Of a stretch of DNA of 64,000 nt, positions 52,591 through 62,372 are shown piece by piece. Below the pieces are notes generated by a model. That model was not told the origin of the DNA, did no database searches, and saw only the letters and a list, made by a program, of their open reading frames with translations. The position numbers were made by a program, and so were the translations under genes. The stretch covers positions 1-64,000 of the forward strand of contig CAWEBN010000009.1 in the NCBI GenBank assembly GCA_963807305.1, given 5' to 3'. Each line of letters starts with the position of its first letter. Within the stretch, counting starts at the first letter, position 1. Origin of the DNA: JAOPZW01 sp963807305 (GTDB taxonomy: Bacteria > Actinomycetota > Thermoleophilia > Solirubrobacterales > Solirubrobacteraceae).

Positions 52591-54731
52591 ATGACGCTGC
52601 GGATGGCCTGGCTGCGCGACGTGCCCGCCCTGTGGCTCCGCGAGCCCCTGCTCACCGGGCGCGTGGGCGGCGTGCTCTACACCGGCGCCGGGCTCTACGC
52701 GCTGCTCCTGCTCGTGCTCCCGGGCACCACGCTCACGCACGCGGGGCTCGTCGCTCCACTGGGTGTGATCAGCGTCGTCTACGGGCTGCTGAGCATCTTC
52801 GTCCTGGACTGGCGCACCCTGCCCGCCTGGGTCCTTCCGACCGGGACCCTGGGGGCGCTGGTCAGCACCTCCTCGCTGTCTACGCCACGGGCGGCTTCGA
52901 CTCGCCGATCGAGCAGGTCCCGGTCTTCGTCGTCGTCTACTCCGCCTGCTTCCTGTCGAGCCGCTTCACGGCTGTGTGCGCGATCGGCGCCGTCGTCGGC
53001 CACGAGCTGCCGCTGCTCTACGACGCCCATGCGCGCGCGCAGAGCGTCGTCGCGGACTCGCTCAGCGCCGTGCTCGTCTACGGCTCGCTCGCCTTCGTCG
53101 TGCTCGCCGGCCGCGTGCTGCTGGCGCGCCTCTCCGAGGAGCACGCCGTCATGCGCGAGCTGGCGACCGTCGTGGCCGCCGGCACCCCGCAGGCCGATGT
53201 CTTCGTGCTCGCCTCGCGGCGCATCGCCTCCCTGCTCGGCGTCGACGGCTGCGGCATCATCGAGTTCGCCAGCAGCGAGTCGGCCGTGGTCGGGGGCGCC
53301 TGGGCCGTCGGTGACGCGCCCGCGCTGGCGCCGGGGACCATCCTCCCGCTCACGCGCGGCGACGACCTGCATGTCCTCTACTCCGAGGGGCGCGCGGTGC
53401 GCGTCGACCGCCACGGGGACGCCAAGCGCGCGGCGCGCATGGGCTACGGCTGCTCGCTGACGACCCCCGTGCAGGTGCGCGGCCGGCTGTGGGGCGCGAT
53501 CTCGGTGGCGTCGGTGGCGCCCGACTCGCTGCCGGCCGAAGCCGAGCGCGTCCTCGACGACTTCGCCGAGCTCATCGGCCTGGCCGTGGCCAACACCGAG
53601 ACCCACGCGGACCTCGTCGAGCAGGCCGCCACCGATCCCCTGACGCGCCTGGCCAACCACCGCGCCTTCCACGAGCGCCTGCGCGATGAGCTCTCGCGCG
53701 CGCTGCGCCACGAGCGCCCGCTCACGCTCGCGCTGCTCGACGTCGACCACTTCAAGGCCATCAACGACTCGCTCGGCCACGAGCGCGGCGACGTCGTGCT
53801 GGCCGCCGTCGCCGCCACGCTGAGCGACGTCGCCCGCGCCGAGGACGTCCTCGCCCGCCTGGGCGGCGACGAGTTCGCGCTGCTCATGCCCGAGACCGAC
53901 GAGCAGTCGGCGCTGGTCGCCGTCGAGCGTGCCCGCGCCGCGATCGCCGGCGTCGAGCTCGGCACCGGGCTCAGCGTCACGGTCTCGGCCGGCGTCTGCG
54001 GCCTCGAGCACGCCGCCGACCCCGACAGCCTCGTCCGGCTGGCCGACGGCGCGCTGTACTGGGGCAAGGCGCACGGGCGCGACGCGGCCTGGGTCTATGA
54101 CCCCGAGGTCGTCCGCGAGCTCTCGATCTCCGAGCGCGCCGACCAGCTGCAGCGCTCGCAGGCGCTGGTCGGCATCCGCGCGCTCGCGCGCGCCGTCGAC
54201 GCCAAGGACCAGTGGACCCGCGAGCACTCCCAGCGCGTGGCCACCCTCGCGTGCGACATCGCGCGCCGCCTGGACTGGAGCGAGGAGCGCGTCGCCCTGC
54301 TCGAGGACGCCGCGCTGGTGCACGACGTGGGCAAGATCGGCGTCGCCGACGCGGTGCTGCTCAAGCCCGGTCGCCTGACCGAGGACGAGTACGACCAGAT
54401 CAAGCGCCACGCGGCGCTCGGCGCGCAGATGGTCGAGGACCTCCTGCTCGCCGAGCAGGTCGGCTGGATCCGCGCTCACCACGAGCGTCCCGACGGGCGC
54501 GGTTACCCCGCCGGGCTGATCGCCGCGCAGATCCCCGACGGCGCCGCCATCCTCGCCGTGGCCGACGCCTTCGACGTCATGACCGCGACGCGGATCTACT
54601 CCGCCGCGCGCTCGCGCGAGGATGCGCTGGCCGAGTGCCAGCGCCTCGTCGGCGCCCAGTTCGGGCCCAAGCCCGTGGCCGCGCTCGCGGCCATGTGCCG
54701 GGCCGAGCCGCTCACAGCGTCTGGCCGGTGA
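52591..54731 (+). CDS. Membrane GAF-GGDEF-HD-GYP protein (one apparent base missing)
   Basis: From ATG 52591 about four to five membrane helices are encoded (GVLYTGAGLYALLLLVLPGT and others). Near 52866 the coding frame shifts to the one reading LLAVYATGGFDSPIEQVPVF; adding one base joins them into 713 residues. A GAF-like region follows (residues 190-330), then a diguanylate cyclase domain with DVDHFKAINDSLGHERGDVV and intact RLGGDEFALLMPE, and a C-terminal HD-GYP phosphodiesterase with LVHDVGKIGVADAVLLKPG and HHERPDGRGYPAGL. It could both make and break cyclic-di-GMP. Probably co-transcribed with the chemoreceptor upstream. It overlaps convergent tldE by 20 bases. Confidence 0.87.
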
Positions 54732-56079
54732 TCCTGAAGCCCTGCGCGCGCAGGGCCGGCGTCACGACGCCCGTGGCGAAGCGCCGACCGTAGAAGTCCG
54801 CTTCGGCGACCAGTCGCTGGGCGGCGGTCAGCGCCTCGGTGGCCTCGAGCACGCGCAGGATCGAGTCGGTGAAGCGCACGTCGCGAAGCGGCCGCCCGAG
54901 GCGGCCGTCCTCGATGAGGAAGGTCCCGTCGCGCGTGGTCCCGGTCACGAGCGTCGACTTCTGGTGGACGATGTTGAGGTACCACAGGCGCGTCACGTAG
55001 AGCCCGCGTTCGATCGGCGCCATGAGCTCGGCTTCGTCCGCTGCGTCTCCGCCGGCGAGCACGAGGTTGCTGGGCGCCGGGCCATAGGCCGAACCGCCCG
55101 GGGCAAGGGCATGACCGGTGGACGCCATCCCCGCGCGCGCCGCCGAGCGCGTGTCGTGCACCACCGCCCGGGCGACGCCGTCGCGGATGAGGGCGAGCGC
55201 GTGCTTGGGCACGCCCTCGGCGTCGACCGCGCGCGGCAGCGTGCCCGCGAACTGCGGCGAGTCGGTCAGGCCGATGCCCGGCGCCGCGACCAGGTCGCCG
55301 AGCCGCCCTGCCAGCGCCCCGCGACCCTCGGTGTGGGCGAGGCCGTCGAAGGCCAGGCCGCCCAGGAACTCGAGCAGCGAGCCGACGGCGTCGTGCTCGA
55401 GCACCACGGGGTACTCGCCGGGCGGCAGCTCGATCGGCTCCTCGCGGGTGACCTTGGCGGCCGCGCGCGTGGCCAGCGCGTCCGGCTCGAGGGCCGCGAT
55501 CGAGGTCCCGGTTCCGGCGGCCCAGCCCGACCGGCCGCTCTCGTGGCGGGCGATGACCTTCATGAAGGCGTCGGTCACCCTGTCGAGCGCGCGCACGCCA
55601 GGCGACGATGCGATGGCGGTGTCGACCGCGCCCGCTGTCCAGATCCCGAACGCCTGCAGCCCGGCGGCCGCGCAGCGCTCGAAGGCCACGCTCAGCGCCT
55701 CGCCGGCCGCCCCGGGGTCGAGTTGTGCGGTGAGCGGATCGAAGCCGTCGTGGGAGGGCGCGGGCGCCGGGGCGGGCAGGCCGGGGTAGTCGCCCGGCTC
55801 GCCGGCGGCGCCGGCCGCGGCACGGGCGGCCGCGTCGGCGCGCCCGGCGACGTCGCGCAACGCCTCGTCGGTCGTCTCGTTGGTCTCCGCCAGGCCGGTG
55901 TGGCCCTCGTGGACGCGCAGGATCGAGAGGGTGAGGTCGTCGACCTCGGTGGCCTGGGTGGGCCGGGAGACCGCGAAGCGCGAGAGCAGCGAGCGCTCGC
56001 GCACGACGGTGGCCTGCGCCTCGCCGTCGGTGAAGCCCAGCGCGCGTTCCGCGAGCTCGAGCGGGTCGAGGTCGGTCAC
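54712..56079 (-). CDS. tldE: TldE/PmbA-type metalloprotease subunit
   Basis: A 455-residue protein from GTG 56079 with the TldD/PmbA fold: TLSILRVHEGHTGLAETNET in the N-terminal half; SLLEFLGGLAFDGLAHTEGR in the region equivalent to the active site but without HExxxH; TGHALAPGGSAYGPAPSNLV; and GLYVTRLWYLNIVHQKSTLV near the end. TldE lacks metal ligands and partners with TldD to make a protease that trims unfolded peptides or modified peptide precursors. It overlaps the tldD stop (GTGA). The last 20 bases overlap the convergent GGDEF gene. Confidence 0.88.
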   Translation of the reverse strand: MTDLDPLELAERALGFTDGEAQATVVRERSLLSRFAVSRPTQATEVDDLTLSILRVHEGHTGLAETNETTDEALRDVAGRADAAARAAAGAAGEPGDYPGLPAPAPAPSHDGFDPLTAQLDPGAAGEALSVAFERCAAAGLQAFGIWTAGAVDTAIASSPGVRALDRVTDAFMKVIARHESGRSGWAAGTGTSIAALEPDALATRAAAKVTREEPIELPPGEYPVVLEHDAVGSLLEFLGGLAFDGLAHTEGRGALAGRLGDLVAAPGIGLTDSPQFAGTLPRAVDAEGVPKHALALIRDGVARAVVHDTRSAARAGMASTGHALAPGGSAYGPAPSNLVLAGGDAADEAELMAPIERGLYVTRLWYLNIVHQKSTLVTGTTRDGTFLIEDGRLGRPLRDVRFTDSILRVLEATEALTAAQRLVAEADFYGRRFATGVVTPALRAQGFRITGQTL

Positions 56080-57518
56080 GCCACACCGACCTGCACGTCG
56101 CGAAAGCGCGCGGGGGCGGCGCCGTGGGAGACGACCATGATCTGCCCGGGCTCGCCCTTGCCGCAGTTGGTCAGCCCCCACAGCCGCCACTCGCCGGGCC
56201 CGCAGACCGCGTCCAGCCCGCCCCAGAAGCGCGGCGTGACGCCGGCGTAGGAGCCGTTGCGGTACAGGCGCCCGAGCTCGCCGCCGCGGATCTCGCGGCA
56301 CAGCTCGGTGGCGAACTGGAACTGCAGGCGGCGGTCGTCGATCGACCACGAGCGGTTGCTCTCCAGGTACAGGCCCTCGTCGGTGTCGGCGACGAGATCG
56401 GCGAGCGTGGGCACCGTCCCCGGCTCGAGCGAGACGTTGGTCATCCGCACGATCGGCTGGCGCGCGAAGCCGTCGGCGCGCGCGCAGCCGCCGGATGCGC
56501 TCAGGCCCACGGCGGCGGCGCTCTCCCGGTTGGACAGCGCGCCGCGCAGGACGCCGCCCTCGACGAGGTCCGCGCGCACGGCGGCCACGCCCTCGTCGTC
56601 CCAGCCGAAGGAGCCCAGGCCGTGGGGGAGGGTCGCGTCCGCGGTCACGTGCAGCAGCTCCGAGCCGTAGCGCAGCGAGCCGAGGTCGTCGGGCGCCACC
56701 CAGCTCGTGCCCGCGTAGGAGGCCTCGCCGAGCAGGATCCGGTCGAGCTCGAGCGCGTGCCCGATCGATTCGTGGACCTGGAGCGCCACCTGCTCGCCGT
56801 GCAGGACGATCGTGCTCGTGCCCTCCGGGCACTGCGGCGCGCTCAGCAGTGCCACCGCCTCCTCGGCCACGCGCGGGGCGTTGCGGGCGAGGTCGAGGGC
56901 GAGCACGTGCTCCCAGCCCGCGGCGGCGCTCAGGCCGCCCCCGTGGGCGGTCGGGTAGGAGCGCACCTGGAGGTCGCTGCCGTCGGTCGCGTAGGCCAGG
57001 ATGCCCGCGCCGGTGGCCACCGTCTCCTGCGTGCACGCCGCGCCCTCGGTCGAGGCGAAGGCCTTGCGCTCGCGCCACGCGCCGCAGCTGGCCGCCGTGC
57101 GCACCAGGCGCTCGTCGCCGGTGCGCAGCGCCGCCTCGACGGCGAAGAGCAGCTCGAGCTTGTCCTCCAGGGCGATGGCGAACGGGTCGAGCTCGTAGGG
57201 CGAGGACCAGTGCCCGAGCGCCGGCGCGACCGGCGCCAGCGCCCGGTCCGCCGAGGACGGCTGCGCCGCGGCGACGGCCAGCGCGCGCGCCAGCGCCGCG
57301 CGCGCTCCGACGCGCGTGACGTCGCGCGTCGCGGCGAAGCCCCAGCCGCCGCCGACCTGCACGCGCACGCCGATGCCCTCCGAGCCTGAGCTGTCGATCG
57401 CGTCGACGCGTCCATTGAGGACGGCGAGCGCCTCGCTGCGGGCGTCGACGTGGCGGGCCTCCGCGTACGCGCAGCGCCCGACGGCGTCCTGCATCAGATC
57501 GGTGAGGAGCTCGAGCAT
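56076..57518 (-). CDS. tldD: TldD-type metalloprotease catalytic subunit
   Basis: A 480-residue protein with the zinc motif QVHESIGHALELDRIL (HExxxH near residue 253), GSEGIGVRVQVGGGWGFAAT in the N-terminal domain, TNVSLEPGTVPTLADLVADT and YLESNRSWSIDDRRLQFQFA in the C-terminal barrel. It forms a heterodimer with TldE and degrades extended peptides. Its ATG overlaps the stop of the iron alcohol dehydrogenase-like gene by one base, and its stop overlaps the tldE start. Three genes on this strand therefore form one operon. Confidence 0.93.
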   Translation of the reverse strand: MLELLTDLMQDAVGRCAYAEARHVDARSEALAVLNGRVDAIDSSGSEGIGVRVQVGGGWGFAATRDVTRVGARAALARALAVAAAQPSSADRALAPVAPALGHWSSPYELDPFAIALEDKLELLFAVEAALRTGDERLVRTAASCGAWRERKAFASTEGAACTQETVATGAGILAYATDGSDLQVRSYPTAHGGGLSAAAGWEHVLALDLARNAPRVAEEAVALLSAPQCPEGTSTIVLHGEQVALQVHESIGHALELDRILLGEASYAGTSWVAPDDLGSLRYGSELLHVTADATLPHGLGSFGWDDEGVAAVRADLVEGGVLRGALSNRESAAAVGLSASGGCARADGFARQPIVRMTNVSLEPGTVPTLADLVADTDEGLYLESNRSWSIDDRRLQFQFATELCREIRGGELGRLYRNGSYAGVTPRFWGGLDAVCGPGEWRLWGLTNCGKGEPGQIMVVSHGAAPARFRDVQVGVA

Positions 57519-58498
57519 CAGAAGGCCGCCTCATAGAGCGATCTGATCTCTGGCTCGCCCGCGGCCGGCGGCGTGCCTTCGAGGTCCCGGCCGCGCTTCA
57601 GGACCTCGTGCACGCACGTCTCGAGGGCCTCTTCGGTGACCCCGAGGTCGCGCAGTTGCTGGGCGCCCGCGTGATTGCCCAGCCGCCGCGCCAGCGCCTC
57701 CATCTCGATGCCGGCCGCGGCATCCAGCGCGGCGAGCGCGTCGGGCGCGCGCCGGCGCAGGGCGACGGTCGTGTGGGGCAGCATCGCCGCGTTCGCCTGG
57801 GCGTGCCACACGCCGGCGAAGCGCGCCAGGGTCTGGGCGAGGACGTGGTGCAGGCCGTAGCCGGTGGAGTCGATGACGTAGCCCGCCAGGAGCGCGCCGA
57901 GCGCGAGCGCGTCGCGGTCGTCCTGGTGGGCCAGCAGGCGCGCCGCCTCGTGGGCGGCGAGCACGGGCACCGGCGACGCGCGCGGGCTCAGCGGGCCCTC
58001 TATGGCGTGCCCGAGCGCGTTGGCGGCCGACGCCGCGAGGTCGGCCTCGGGCTGCGAGGCGCACAGTGCCGGATCGTTGATGACGATCCGCGGGCGCACG
58101 CGCGGGGTCGCGGGGCCGATCCCGCGGGCGTGACGATGGCCCCGCGTCATCTCGGCGGCGCTCAGGGTCGTCGGGATCGCGGCCGCCTCCACACCGCGCG
58201 CGGCGGCCAGCGCCTTCGCCACATCGACCACGCGCCCGCCCCCGAGCGCCACGAGCAGCTCGCCCTCGACGGCGTCGAGCAGATCGCCCGCCACCTCGTC
58301 GACGCGCCCGCTCGGCACATGGTGCACGGTGGTGGCGGCCGCGACGACTCCGGGCGCGGACTCCTGGGCCCGCGGCGTCGTGACCAGCACGTAGCCATCG
58401 TCGAGCAGGTCCGGCGCCTCGGCCAGCGCGCCGCGCCCGAAGCGGACGATCCGCTCGCCGTCGCGCCAGGTGAAGTCGCGGGTCACGGCGGGCAGCAT
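57518..58498 (-). CDS. Iron-containing alcohol dehydrogenase, maleylacetate reductase-like
   Basis: A 326-residue protein of the Fe-ADH superfamily: nucleotide-binding LLVALGGGRVVDVAKALAAA (GGGxxxDxxK), IPTTLSAAEMT, metal ligands in ANALGHAIEGPLSP and YGLHHVLAQ, plus GVWHAQANAAMLPHT. The short length (normal for maleylacetate reductases, about 350) and GERIVRFGRGALAEAP at the N-terminus favour that subgroup, which reduces maleylacetate in aromatic degradation. ATG 58498 is preferred; the frame continues upstream without a good start. It heads the tldD-tldE operon and is divergent from the PucR-type regulator. Confidence 0.8.
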   Translation of the reverse strand: MLPAVTRDFTWRDGERIVRFGRGALAEAPDLLDDGYVLVTTPRAQESAPGVVAAATTVHHVPSGRVDEVAGDLLDAVEGELLVALGGGRVVDVAKALAAARGVEAAAIPTTLSAAEMTRGHRHARGIGPATPRVRPRIVINDPALCASQPEADLAASAANALGHAIEGPLSPRASPVPVLAAHEAARLLAHQDDRDALALGALLAGYVIDSTGYGLHHVLAQTLARFAGVWHAQANAAMLPHTTVALRRRAPDALAALDAAAGIEMEALARRLGNHAGAQQLRDLGVTEEALETCVHEVLKRGRDLEGTPPAAGEPEIRSLYEAAF

Positions 58499-58565
58499 GG
58501 CAAACGCCAACCGCCCGCACAGGCGATCTTGACCTTGCGCAAAGGGTCGGCTGGCAGCTTGAGCC

Positions 58566-59453
58566 GTGCGCGTGACCCTCTCGGCTCTCACCCCGGTGCC
58601 TCACGAGGCCCCGCCCGGGGCTCCCCTCGGCGACCTGCACGCGCGCACCGCGCTGGTCGCGCTGGCTCTGGTGCGCGACGCGCCGGGCGCGAGGGGCGGC
58701 GGCGCCCTGGTCCGGGCGCTGCGCGAGCGCCCCGGCGCCGACGCCGCGGCTCTGCTCACCGACGCCGACGCCGATGGCGCAGCCGACGCGAGGGCGCTGT
58801 CGCACGGCGCGATCGCACTGTGCGCCCAGCAGCCCGACCGCGCCGGCTGGGTCGTCCCCACCATCGCGGAGCAGTTCCCCGACGCGCTCTCGCTGCAGGA
58901 GGACGGCGTGACGTGGGCACTGCTCCCGGCCCGAGCGCTCGACGACGCCGGGCGCTCGACGACGGAGGCGGCGCTGCGCGTCGCCGCGCGCCTCGGGGCG
59001 CGGACCGCGGTCGGCCTGTCGCCGTTCGTGACCGGCCCCGAGCGCCTGCACCACGCGCTGCGCCAGGCGCGGATCGTGCTCGCGATCGTGCGCCGCGGCG
59101 AGGTCGGCGCCGAGGAGGCGACGACCGGCACGTGGCGGCTGCTGCTGGCGACGGCGGTCTGCGATCCCGGCGAGCTGGAGGCCTGTGTGGCCGCCAGCAT
59201 CGGCCCGGCGCTCGACCACGACGCGCGGCTGCGCACCGAGGTCGTTCCCACCTTCCGGGCCTATCTCGAGCATGGCGCGAACATGAACGCCACCGCGACG
59301 GCCATCTACGCCCATCGCCACACGGTGGCGGCGCGGCTCGAGCGGCTGCACGCCCTCACGGGCCTCGACGCGATGCGCTACGACGACCGCGAGCGCCTCG
59401 GGCTCGGGATCAAGGCACGGGCCGTCCTGGAGGCGCTCGCGGAGGTACGGTAG
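58566..59453 (+). CDS. PucR-type helix-turn-helix regulator
   Basis: A 295-residue regulator. The C-terminal 75 residues (EVVPTFRAYLEHGANMNATA, IYAHRHTVAARLERLHALTG, YDDRERLGLGIKARAVL) are the PucR/CdaR winged HTH. The middle (residues 90-215) is a GGDEF-like degenerate sensory domain as in PucR family members. The N-terminus is short and has no recognisable purine-sensing domain. It begins at GTG 58566, 67 bp from the divergent Fe-ADH gene, so it probably controls that operon and perhaps the GMC oxidoreductase 33 bp downstream. Confidence 0.8.
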   Translation: MRVTLSALTPVPHEAPPGAPLGDLHARTALVALALVRDAPGARGGGALVRALRERPGADAAALLTDADADGAADARALSHGAIALCAQQPDRAGWVVPTIAEQFPDALSLQEDGVTWALLPARALDDAGRSTTEAALRVAARLGARTAVGLSPFVTGPERLHHALRQARIVLAIVRRGEVGAEEATTGTWRLLLATAVCDPGELEACVAASIGPALDHDARLRTEVVPTFRAYLEHGANMNATATAIYAHRHTVAARLERLHALTGLDAMRYDDRERLGLGIKARAVLEALAEVR

Positions 59454-59486
59454 GCCCTCGCTCATCCCAGGAGGAGAGGGGTCGTG

Positions 59487-61085
59487 ATGTACGACTACGT
59501 GATCGTGGGTGCGGGCTCGGCGGGCTGCGTGGTGGCCAACCGCCTGGGCGAGGACCCCGAAGTCAGGGTCGCGGTCATCGAGGCGGGGCCGCCCGACGAC
59601 GCGCCCGAGATCCACATTCCGGCCGCCTTCGGGCCGAACCTGACGAGCGACTGGGACTGGGCGCTGTTCAGCGAGCCCGAGCCCGGGCTCGACCACCGGC
59701 GCAACTACCTGCCGCGGGGTCGCGTCGTGGGCGGCTCGAGCTCCCTGAACGCCATGATCTACATCCGCGGCAATCGCGCCGACTACGACGAGTGGGCGGC
59801 CATGGGCTTCGCCGGCTGGGGCTACGAGGACGTCCTGCCGTACTTCAGGCGCGCCGAGGACAACGAGCGCGGGGCGAGCCGCTATCACGGCGTGGGCGGC
59901 CCGCTGAGCGTCAGTGACAGCCGCTCGATGCATCCCGTCGTCGAGGCGTGGGTCGAGGCCGCCGGGCAGGCCGGCATCCCCCACAACGGCGACCTCAACG
60001 GCGCCACGCAGGAGGGGGCCGGCCGCTACCAGGTCACCCAGCGCGACGGCAGGCGCTGCAGCGCCGCGGTCGCCTACCTGCACCCGGCCGTGGCCCGCGG
60101 CAACGTCGAGGTCGTCACCGACGCGCGCGTGTATCGGATCCTCTTCGAGGGCACGCGCGCGGTCGGCGTGGAGTACATGCGCCACGGAACGCTCGAGCAG
60201 GTCCGCGCCGGGCGCGAGGTGATCCTCTCCGCCGGCGCGTACCACTCGCCGCAGCTGCTGATGCTCTCGGGCGTCGGGCCCGCCGAGGCGCTGGCGCCGC
60301 TGAACATGGCGACCTTCCACGAGCTCCCGGTGGGCCAGAACCTCCAGGACCACGTGATGCTGAACTTCGTCTGCCTCACCGACAAGGGGAGCCTCATCTC
60401 GTCGCTCGACCCCGGCGCCTTCGAGCTCTTCGAGGCCGAGGGGCGCGGGCCGGTGAGCTCCAACGGCGGCGAGGGCGGCGCCTTCGTCCGCACGCGCGCC
60501 GGTCTCGAGGCGCCCGATGTGCAGTTCCACATCGGCTGCTTGCTGCTGCACGAGGAGTTCCTCGGCGTGCCCTTCGACGACGCCTACACCTTCGGCCCGG
60601 CGGTGGTGAAGCCGACCAGCCGCGGCCGGGTCACCCTGCGCTCGCCGCTGCCGCACGCGCGGCCGCGGATAGTCCACAACTACCTGACGACCGACGAGGA
60701 CCGCGCGAGCATGATCGCCGGCGTACGGCTGAACTTCGAGATCGCCGGCGCGGCGGCGTTGAAGGACTGGCGGCGGGCCGACTTCCTCGTGCCGAAGTCC
60801 GACTCGGAGGGCGACATCATGGACTTCGTCGAGCGCCGCGCCCACACCCTGTACCACCCGGTGGGCAGCTGCGCGATGGGGTCGGTGGTCGACGAGGAGC
60901 TGCGGGTCATCGGCCTCGAGGGCCTGCGCGTGGTCGACGCCTCGGTGATGCCGACGATCCCGCGCGGCAACACGAACGCGCCGACGATCATGGTGGCCGA
61001 GAAGGCCTCGGACATGATTCGGGCCCGCCCGCCCCTGGCGCCAATGCAGCGTGAGCAGGAGGCCGCCGACGAGGTCACCGCCTAG
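59487..61085 (+). CDS. GMC-family FAD oxidoreductase (choline dehydrogenase-like)
   Basis: A 532-residue flavoenzyme: FAD-binding YDYVIVGAGSAGCVVANRLG at residue 2, second signature RNYLPRGRVVGGSSSLNAMI (GMC pattern 1), VILSAGAYHSPQLLMLSGVG (pattern 2), catalytic His in HPVGSCAMGSVV, and the paired base in NTNAPTIMVAEKASDMI. It oxidises primary alcohols or related compounds; choline is only one possibility. GGAGGAGAGG precedes the start; a GTG immediately before the ATG is also in frame. It follows the PucR-type gene and converges with hmgA across a 13-bp stem hairpin. Confidence 0.9.
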   Translation: MYDYVIVGAGSAGCVVANRLGEDPEVRVAVIEAGPPDDAPEIHIPAAFGPNLTSDWDWALFSEPEPGLDHRRNYLPRGRVVGGSSSLNAMIYIRGNRADYDEWAAMGFAGWGYEDVLPYFRRAEDNERGASRYHGVGGPLSVSDSRSMHPVVEAWVEAAGQAGIPHNGDLNGATQEGAGRYQVTQRDGRRCSAAVAYLHPAVARGNVEVVTDARVYRILFEGTRAVGVEYMRHGTLEQVRAGREVILSAGAYHSPQLLMLSGVGPAEALAPLNMATFHELPVGQNLQDHVMLNFVCLTDKGSLISSLDPGAFELFEAEGRGPVSSNGGEGGAFVRTRAGLEAPDVQFHIGCLLLHEEFLGVPFDDAYTFGPAVVKPTSRGRVTLRSPLPHARPRIVHNYLTTDEDRASMIAGVRLNFEIAGAAALKDWRRADFLVPKSDSEGDIMDFVERRAHTLYHPVGSCAMGSVVDEELRVIGLEGLRVVDASVMPTIPRGNTNAPTIMVAEKASDMIRARPPLAPMQREQEAADEVTA

Positions 61086-61116
61086 CCGGCGGTCAGGTCC
61101 GCAGGCATCGAGCGCC

Positions 61117-61150
61117 GGCGGAAGGCCCGCTCCCAGACGGGCCCTCCGCC
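61117..61150. terminator. Bidirectional hairpin between GMC gene and hmgA
   Basis: GGCGGAAGGCCCG (61117-61129) pairs with CGGGCCCTCCGCC (61138-61150) with one mismatch, loop CTCCCAGA. It lies in the 86-bp gap between two convergent stops. Confidence 0.7.
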
Positions 61151-61171
61151 GTCGTACCTCGCTGGAAAGCT

Positions 61172-62362
61172 CTAGGTGCCCACCGGCTCGGCGTCGAGGC
61201 TGGCCGCCTTCTCCTCGTTCCACGAGTAGGCGTAGGCCGGGTTGTCGACCGACTGCCAGAGCGACGTCAGCTTGAGCGGGCGGAAGGTGTCCCACATGAC
61301 CGCCAGCTCGCTCGTCGACTTGGCGCCGAGCGCCTTCTCGACGGTGCCGGGCTGCGGGCCGTGGGGGAGGCCCGAGGGATGCAGGGTCAGGCAGCCGATC
61401 TCCACGCCCTTGCGCGCGGCGTAGTCGCCGTCCGCGTAGAACATGACCTCCTCGGACTGGATGTTCGAGTGGTGGTAGGGGATCGGCACCGCCGTCTCGT
61501 CCCAGTCGAGCATCCGGGGCGCGAACGTGCAGATCACGAAGTTCGGGCCCTGGAAGGTCTGGTGGGCCGGCGGGGGCAGGTGGAAGCGCCCGGCGCGCGG
61601 CTCGAAGTCCATCGCGTTGAACGTGTACGGGTAGACGTAGCCGTCCCAGCCCACGACGTCGAAGGGATGGCGGTCGAGCACGTAGCTCTGGAAGCCGTCG
61701 CGGACGCGCAGCGTCAGGTCGAACTCGCCGTCGGTCTCGATGGTCTCGAGCTCGGCCGGGCCATGGAAGTCGCGCTGTGAGTAAGGGGCGTGCTCGAGCA
61801 GTTGGCCGTAGCGGTTGCGGTAGCGGTTGGGCGTCTCGATCTCGCCGGGCGTGTGGAAGCAGATCCAGAACTGCTCGACGCCCTCGTCCAGGCGCCAGCG
61901 ATGCGTCGTGCCGCGCGGGATGACGACGTAGTCCTTCTCGCGGAAGGCCACCGAGCCGAACATCGTGTGCAGGACGCCGCCGCCGCGGTGGACGTAGATG
62001 ACCTCGTCGCCCTCGCCGTTGCGGTAGAAGCCCTCGTGGGCCTCGGTCGGCTTGCAGACCCAGGCCTCGATGTCGTTGTTGAACATCAGCAGGCGCCGGC
62101 CGCTGATGGCGTCGCCGCCGGGCTCGACGGGGTTGGCGTCGGCCAGCCGGTGCACGTGGGCGTCGGGCACCCACTCCTCGCGCACGATCGGGTTGAACTC
62201 GCCCACCTCCGACAGCCGGCAGGGCGAGTGCAGGTGGTAGAGGATCGACTCGTTGCCGGAGAAGCCCTCGTAGCCGAGGACCTCCTCGGTCAGGAGCGTG
62301 CCGTTGCGCCGCGTCTGGGCGTGGCGCTTGGCGGGAACGTCGCCGAGGCTGACGTAGCGCAT
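61172..62362 (-). CDS. hmgA: Homogentisate 1,2-dioxygenase
   Basis: A 396-residue cupin-like dioxygenase. Signatures include LMFNNDIEAWVCKPTEAHEG, VIYVHRGGGVLHTMFGSVAF, VIPRGTTHRW, and the iron-site region PIPYHHSNIQSEEVMFYADG plus LHPSGLPHGPQPG (His, Glu, His). It opens the aromatic ring of homogentisate to maleylacetoacetate in tyrosine breakdown. It is the second gene of an operon with HPPD, ten bases apart, in pathway order. Maleylacetoacetate isomerase and fumarylacetoacetase are not in the window; the Fe-ADH at 57518 is a different activity. Confidence 0.95.
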   Translation of the reverse strand: MRYVSLGDVPAKRHAQTRRNGTLLTEEVLGYEGFSGNESILYHLHSPCRLSEVGEFNPIVREEWVPDAHVHRLADANPVEPGGDAISGRRLLMFNNDIEAWVCKPTEAHEGFYRNGEGDEVIYVHRGGGVLHTMFGSVAFREKDYVVIPRGTTHRWRLDEGVEQFWICFHTPGEIETPNRYRNRYGQLLEHAPYSQRDFHGPAELETIETDGEFDLTLRVRDGFQSYVLDRHPFDVVGWDGYVYPYTFNAMDFEPRAGRFHLPPPAHQTFQGPNFVICTFAPRMLDWDETAVPIPYHHSNIQSEEVMFYADGDYAARKGVEIGCLTLHPSGLPHGPQPGTVEKALGAKSTSELAVMWDTFRPLKLTSLWQSVDNPAYAYSWNEEKAASLDAEPVGT

Positions 62363-62372
62363 CGCTGCCCTC

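Noticed and set aside
57531..62174. 1547-codon open frame on the minus strand
   Set aside because: It runs through Fe-ADH, PucR-type, GMC and hmgA genes in a different frame and has only shadow composition.
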